From assembly GCA_003645115.1 (NCBI GenBank), contig QNEG01000050.1:1-8561 (forward strand): a stretch of DNA of 8,561 nucleotides, read 5' to 3'. This DNA is from a bacterium (GTDB taxonomy: Bacteria > UBP14 > UBA6098 > B30-G16). Both the position numbers and the translations under genes were made by a program. The notes below the pieces were generated by a model. The model saw nothing but the letters and a program-made list of their open reading frames with translations. It made no database searches and was not told where the DNA came from. How positions within the stretch are numbered: the first letter of the stretch is position 1; the number at the start of each line of letters is the position of its first letter. Of the stretch, positions 1 through 6,900 are shown in pieces.

Positions 1-36
1 GTTTTGATGTTTATTTTTGTTCAATCGAATTAAAGT

Positions 37-40
37 GAGG
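37..40 (+). promoter_or_regulatory. Ribosome binding site of the MscS-like gene
   Basis: GAGG lies 7 bases upstream of the GTG at 48. It supports GTG over the adjacent in-frame TTG at 51, which would sit 10 bases away. Either choice changes the protein by one residue only. Confidence 0.6.
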
Positions 41-47
41 TAAAATT

Positions 48-899
48 GTGTTGACTGAAATTCCCTGGATAGGGAAAATATTGGGTTCTGTTGCCACTGT
101 GATATTATTTTATCTGCTGGGAGTTGTCAGCCGAAGATTGGTTGGAAAAGTGATAACCGATAATGTTCAGCGATATCGTGCTCAAAAACGAATGTCTATT
201 ATAATCGCGCTTGCAACGATAGTAGTTATCGCTACTATCTGGGCGGAAACTCTCGGCTCACTGACTACTATGATAGGTTTACTATCTGCGGGTATCGCAT
301 TAGCATTGAAAGACCCAATCTCATCTGTGGTGGGATGGTTCCATATCAATGGCTCGAAATTGTTTCGCATAGGCGATAGGATAGAAATCGGTGGAACAAA
401 AGGAGATGTGATAGATATTTCTATGCTCACCACCAGCCTCATAGAAATAGAAAACTGGGTAGATGGAGAACAAAGCACCGGCAGAATTGTAATAATTCCC
501 AATAACCGGGTCTTTGTTCATAATTTATTTAACTATACTACTGCATTCCCATATATCTGGACTGAACTGAAATTTACCATCACTTTCGAAAGCAATTGGA
601 AAAAGGCAGCCGATATTTTCGAGCAGGTTTTAAATGAAACAGTGGGCGAACTGCCCCGTGAGGTAGAACGCTCACTTCGAGAAGCTCAAGGAAGATTCCT
701 GATACACTATCGCAATTTCGACCCCATAGTGTATATCAAGATTGTCGGAAGTGGTGTGCAATTGATAGGCAGATTCCTAATCGATGTTCGCAGACGGCGA
801 ATGGCAGAATCCAGTGTGTTCGCTAAAGTGCTCGCTAAAATCGATGAACAACCGGATGTAAATCTGGCATACACCACTTATCGAATAGTGAATAAATAA
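48..899 (+). CDS. MscS-family small-conductance mechanosensitive ion channel
   Basis: The 283-residue product looks like a minimal MscS channel, an inner-membrane pore that opens under membrane tension and releases small solutes during osmotic downshock. Three hydrophobic segments are visible, at about residues 9-27, 49-66 and 72-100. The third has the small-residue helix expected of the MscS pore (GLLSAGIALAL, residues 77-87), then a break and an amphipathic stretch. The cytoplasmic beta domain follows directly, with the family signature FRIGDRIEIGG (106-116) and then GDVIDISMLTT (119-129). PNNRVF (about 152-157) is the usual end of the beta domain, and an alpha/beta C-terminal part follows. 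The length is close to that of the E. coli MscS core, so this is a three-helix member without an extra sensor domain. The start is GTG with a GAGG site 7 bases upstream. The next gene starts 73 bases downstream on the same strand. Family membership is secure from motifs and topology. Ion selectivity and the exact subfamily cannot be read, so no symbol is given. Confidence 0.9.
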   Translation: MLTEIPWIGKILGSVATVILFYLLGVVSRRLVGKVITDNVQRYRAQKRMSIIIALATIVVIATIWAETLGSLTTMIGLLSAGIALALKDPISSVVGWFHINGSKLFRIGDRIEIGGTKGDVIDISMLTTSLIEIENWVDGEQSTGRIVIIPNNRVFVHNLFNYTTAFPYIWTELKFTITFESNWKKAADIFEQVLNETVGELPREVERSLREAQGRFLIHYRNFDPIVYIKIVGSGVQLIGRFLIDVRRRRMAESSVFAKVLAKIDEQPDVNLAYTTYRIVNK

Positions 900-912
900 T
901 TCCAGTTCTTGA

Positions 913-940
913 TTGTGTTTAAGTTTTATTTAATTATATT
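913..940 (+). promoter_or_regulatory. Possible sigma-70-like promoter upstream of the giant gene
   Basis: TTGTGT (913-918) and TATATT (935-940) are separated by 16 bases in the AT-rich gap after the MscS-like gene. A start of transcription near 947 would leave the strong ribosome binding site at 959-965 in the leader. The gap is so AT-rich that such matches arise by chance, and the promoter consensus of this organism is unknown. Confidence 0.2.
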
Positions 941-958
941 ATTACGATATGAATAATC

Positions 959-965
959 GGGAGGG
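959..965 (+). promoter_or_regulatory. Strong ribosome binding site that decides the start of the giant gene
   Basis: GGGAGGG ends 7 bases before the GTG at 973. The in-frame ATG at 949 has only AT-rich sequence upstream and no purine-rich site. Starting at 973 also places the signal peptide (IKFTK, then a leucine-rich core) at the very N-terminus, as expected. The ATG would add eight residues (MNNREGSI) encoded partly by the binding site itself. Confidence 0.75.
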
Positions 966-972
966 TTCGATA

Positions 973-3900
973 GTGATTAAATTTACAAAAATATTATTTC
1001 TAATTCTGTTGCTAACAAATATCTCATTAGCCAGCGATCCGGGGATAGATAAAGAGTCTATGGCACCACCAGATGCCACTATGGAAACTATGGTGATAGA
1101 AAGATTAGAGAATGGCTATGTGGCAGTGGATGTTGATATGGATGGTGATGATGGTAATTACGAAGAAGGCGCCGATATCTCCGGCGGAAGTGGATATGTG
1201 AAACTTACATTCAGTTGGCCCGGTGATGGCTGGACTCAATGGATGATGTTCTATGTCGATGGTATAACCAGTAAGACACAATATGGCAGTTCTTTGATGC
1301 CGGCATCGGATACCCAATATGTCAACTGGGTTGATACTACCGCAGTAATCCAGTGGGATGATTGGAACGGTGTTATGATTAGAACAGAATTCCATCCAGT
1401 TTCGCTCGGCGCAACTCCAGGACAGATAGAACAAATAAAATACAAGGTAGTGATGAAGCCCGTGGATGGCTCCAGTCATAATTGCGGTGCGATGATATTT
1501 TTCGATACTATGATAAATGCAAACGATGGTGCTCCGATTTCCACTTCCTACGGATATTCCGGTGTAGCGGAAATTTTCTATGCACCGGATATTCCATCGA
1601 TATGGCGAGCTTATGAAGTGGGTTTTCCGCCAGGTCCAGGCGAAATTCAGGCGCTGGGAATTCTTACCGGATACGAAGCTACTATGCCAGATGTATTCTG
1701 GTATGGTTATTGGTCCGATGGAGTCGGTTTAGGATGGGCAACTGCAGCCTGGGCTGCTGCCACAGGTGGTGGTTTTACCGATTCTGCCACTATGGTCAAA
1801 TGGAGCGAAAGACCTATTGCTTCCGATGATAGCTTGGTCTGTGTTACATATTATGGTATCGGCAATTTTGAGACTATGGAAGTAATGGTAAATCACACTC
1901 CGCCCATTATTTCTCCTGGTTGTGATGGCACTATGAACCCGGATACTACTCATTTCAATTTTATGATAATCAACAATGGGACTGCAGAAATATGCAATGC
2001 AGTGGCAACATTAGAGGCAACCGGTTTCAATCATCTTTCCACTCCGAATCCATTGAATATCGGCACAATCGCTGGCTATGGTGGTTCGTATGTGGTAGAT
2101 TGGGATGTCCAATTCGACCCAGCTATCTGGGGCACATATCAGGAATATATATTTACGCTATCCTTCGATGATTGCTCCGGCGGTGATTCTACTATAGTGG
2201 ATACATTCGAGATATATATTCCGCACCCCAGTGATATCGAAGTGAACCTGACCGTGGATGATTCCATATTATGCATGGGTGATACCGCCAATTTGAATGC
2301 ATCATTCTCGGGGACTTATGGAACCGCAAATTATACCTGGTCGCCGTCCTATGGATTGTCCGACCCGTATGCTCTCGACCCACAGGCATTCCCCGAGGTC
2401 ACCACTACTTATACTTTCACCGTGACCGACTCTAATGGATGTGTGGGTGTAGCTTATATTACTATCGTAATCGACCAGATTTTTGCCGAAGCTGGCAGTG
2501 AGGCTAATATCTGTGCGGGAGATTCTATTATGATTGGCGGAGTTCCCACTGCATCGGGGGGAATTCCACCATTCGATTATACCTGGACACCATCTGTGGG
2601 GCTGTCCGATTCGACTATCGCTAATCCATATGCAAAACCCGATACCACTACTATGTATTATGTGGAAATAGTGGATGCCAATGGCTGTGTGGCTATGGAT
2701 TCTGTCCTGATATCTGTTTCGCAGGCGCCTTATGCATATTTTATTATTCCGGATAGTTGCGGTGGAATAACTTCCTGCAATCCGCCCGAATTCGAGTTAA
2801 TAGTGGCAGACCCGGATAGTGTAGTCGATCCGGTTATGTTCGGCGCATATATCGACGATGTATGGTTCACATACTCCGATGGCGTTTTCGATTATTCCGA
2901 TACAATATTGACCATTACTCCAATCGGCACTTTTGTTCACGGAGAAACTGTATTGGTGGAACTTACGCAGTATCGAGATTTCGAGGGTTGTGCGGGTGAA
3001 GCGGTCAGTTGCTCGGTGATTGTGGATGCTCAACCGCCACTGGCAATTATGACAAACCCAATACCAGGCGGTTCCATAATGGATCCATCTCCTACAATAC
3101 AGATACAAATTCAGGATGAACCCGCTGGTATAGATACCAATTCATTCGAATATATTTCGGTCTATCTAAATGGCACTCCAGTTAGCGGATTCAGCTATTC
3201 TTGGAGTGAACCATTTCTTGAATTGAGCGGATTTAGTTTCGCCGATGGCGGAACGGTTATGGTGTGTCTCGATTCATTATGGGATACACCCGATTATGAT
3301 TATTGTCCGCCAAATGATACATCGTCCTGCTGGAGTTTTGTGGTGACCACTGGAGATGTCAACGCATTTCCTGTCGAACCTACCGATATGCAATCTACTG
3401 CCTGTGATGACCAGAGCCTGTCCATTCAGCTTTGGGGTAGTGTCAATCCTGTGGAGCCTGCTACTATTTTGCTGACCGTGGATGGAATTCCTTACACTGT
3501 CGATTCATCGAGCTTAATTTATTCTGATACCGATAGTATGCTGACTTTCGATCCCGGTGGGACATTCTGGGAAGATAATGATACTATATGTATATCACTT
3601 TGGGCAGAGGATATATATGGTGGTGGTATGGAGGACACTATGCGTTATTGTTTTATAACAGATTTCTCTCCGCCATATATAATAAATGCAATCCCTGCCG
3701 AGGACGAAACGGTTACCACACTGCCGCCATCATTCCAATTCGATATTCTGGATGAAATTACCGGTGTCGATTCCATTTTGGTGACCATAGATGATTCTAT
3801 CGTGCTGGGAATAGATTCTGCCTGTGTCGATTTCGATGGAACTACTTTTTCTTTCGATGCCGAGTGCGCTGGAATTTATTACCCACCCGATGAGGATGTG

Positions 3901-6900
3901 GAAATCTGCGTTAATGCTCTGGATTCGCCAGATTTATGCACTCCAAATGAATTGGATACCTGCTGGACATTTGTGGTATCTATGATTTGTTCGCTGGTTG
4001 CCGATGCCGGCGAGGATATCGATATGTGTATCGGGTCATCTGCTATACTGGGTGGTATTCCAGTCGCTACCGATGGAACCCCGCCGTTTGAATATCTGTG
4101 GACGCTGGATGATGGCTCTTTCGTGTCCGATGAGGGACATCCCGAAGTATTCCCCACCGAACCGACTACATATATTCTCACGGTCACCGATTCTCTGGGT
4201 TGTGTGGATAGCGATACAGTATTCGTTAATGCTCATAATTGTGAGGGTCCCACTGCGAATATTATTCGCCCCGAGGATGGATTATGGTCTTCCTGTGATT
4301 CTGAATATATACAGATTGCAATAAATGACTCAGATGGAGTGGTAGATACGACTATCGTTATCCGAGTTAATACAATAGAATACACCGTGGATAGTGTTCA
4401 GGTGGATTGGAGCGAACCGATATTGACTTTTACTCCTTCCACACCATTTTCCGATGGCGATACTGTATATGTGGATTTAATTTCCGCCGAGGATATTCAC
4501 AGCAATTCTTTGGAGGGCGCACCGATTTCCTGGAGGTTTTATATCGATTATTCCCCACCCAGTATCTGGGGCGAGGTTCCCACCGCTGGTTCTACTATTT
4601 CCGAATCGTTCATATCATTCTCATTGCGCCTCGATGATGCCGGCTCGGGCGTGGATACATCATCCATTTTGGTTTCCATTGGAGATTATACTTTCTCCTA
4701 TAGTGATACTTGTTTCCATGCTAATCCCGGTCCGGGCGAGGCTTTTACTATTATAACCATCGATTCATTGTGTCTGCCGATGAATCCCTGCGATACTATG
4801 TTAGTGAATGTCCTGGTGACCGATACCACAGACTATTGCGAGGACAATGTGCTGGACACCAGCTGGATATTATATACCGATTGCAATCCACCATCTGCCG
4901 AGATAATTTATCCCGGAGAAAGTCTATGGTATTCCTGTGTGGATGATTCTGTGGTTGTTAATGTGCTGGATATCGAACCGGGAGTAGATACATTGTCGCT
5001 TTTCATTTCTGCTACCGATGGCGCCGGTTATTTCGAATCAGCTGGCTGGGGTTCCCCTGGATTTTATTATGATGTCCCATCAGGATTGCTTGTCTGGCAT
5101 CCTGCTACGCCGTTCCCCGATTTGGGAAATATTATGATTACAGTCAACGCCACAGACATACTTGGAAATTCTATGGACCCATTGGTATGGACATTGTTTA
5201 TGGATAGAATCCCACCTACGGTGCTTGAATTCCATCCCGGGTGCGATTCCACTATTTTCACTGTGGTGCCTGATATCTATATTATCGCGGCAGATAGCGG
5301 ATGTGGAGAAATCACTCCAACCTTATCTGTGGATGGTTTGTTATATACAGATTTTGAATTCATCGGAGATACAATAAGACTTTCACCATCGATAGCGCCA
5401 GTTTTCTCCGGCGGCGATACTGTAGAATTTTGTTGGAATCTGGAGGATTGCGCTGGAGATATTTGTATTCCCAACTCTATCGATACTTGTTGCACTTTCT
5501 ATGTGGCTGCCGGCGGTCCAGTAGTAGTTATTCATAATCCCGCAGATAGCGATTATGTCGCCTGTGATTCTTTCTCCGTTTATATGACAATATCCGATAA
5601 TGATGGAATTATTCCCGATTCTGTGCAGATTTCTGTAGAAATCGATGGAACCCCGTATATATTGAATTTGACTTCACCAGAAATCGATTATACAGAATTT
5701 CCCGATTCAATCACTTTGCAATGGACTCCAAGTTCTATCACCGATGGAATGGAGGTTACTGTCTCGGTGATTTCGGCTTATGATTCGCTTTATAATAGCC
5801 TGTCATATTCTGATGAGATTGCATTTATATTCGATTTCAGTCCGCCGGAATTCAGCAATATTAGCCCTGCAGATGATGAAATTGTGGAAATTCTTACCCC
5901 GACTATTTGCGCAGATATTTCTGATGACGGAAGTGGAGTAGATTGGTCTGCCGTTTCGATTACGGTAAATAGCATCGATTATGATACCACCAATCCGGCA
6001 ATAGATGTGGACTTGGGTATTGGACGGATTTGTTTCAATCCCGCAGTGCTTGGAACATCCTGGGCCGGCGGTGATACTATCGATGTATGTATATCCGCAG
6101 CAGATTCTCCTGATACCTGCGGACCGAATCTAAATGACACTTGCTGGAGTTTCAGTATCGCCACTGGTGGTCCCCAGGTTCAGGTTATTTCACCAGCGGA
6201 AAGCGTAATAGTCGCTTGCCAACCGGATTCGATTATATGGATTGCAGCAGACCATAATGGTATCGATTGGAACCAGTTGGAAATAGTCCTTTGGGCTGAT
6301 GATGATTCATTCTACTTCACTTCGGAATCCGACGAGGTATATACTGAATTTTTGGATGGCGCCGATTCTATGGCGATATATCTGGAGATACCATCCGGAT
6401 TAGCCGATGGCACCGAAATCCAAACCTGTTTAGTCACTCTTCCAGATTCTCTAGGCAATCCAACAGACACCACCTGTATTTACTTTATGGTGGATTATAA
6501 TGAGCCCGATTTTGATATAATTTCTCCTGCCGATGGCGATACCGTCCATTCCAATCAACCATTAGCTATAGTAGAATTGAACGATTTGGGAAGTGGAGTA
6601 AATGAATCTATGATAGTTATCACTGTGGATGGAGTGGAATATTATGTGGATGGAACTTGCCTGACTTATTTCGAGGCGGATGATTCATTGGTATTCGACC
6701 CTGCGGAATGTGGTATCGCTTGGTCTGGCGGAAGTGAAGTAGAAATTTGCCTTTATTCCGAGGATTTCGCCGACTCGCAATTTTGCGGTCCTAATATATT
6801 GGACACCTGCTGGCATTTCTGGATTGCAGCCGAGGCACCACAGGTGGAAATAATTCGCCCGATGGACTCATCGGTTACTTCTTGTTCGCCCGATACTATT

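Noticed and set aside
4..32. TTGATG with GAATTA 17 bases later as a promoter for the MscS-like gene
   Set aside because: Transcription would begin around 39, cutting through the ribosome binding site at 37-40, and the -10 match is poor. The real promoter is probably outside the window.
973..1060. Lipoprotein signal on the giant protein
   Set aside because: The hydrophobic core is followed by S-L-A-S-D with no cysteine, so a type I signal peptidase cut is more likely than lipidation.
3998..4324. Open frame of 108 codons in another + frame inside the giant gene
   Set aside because: It overlaps a PKD-like domain with clear conserved residues in the main frame, has no good start signal, and gives an unrecognisable product.
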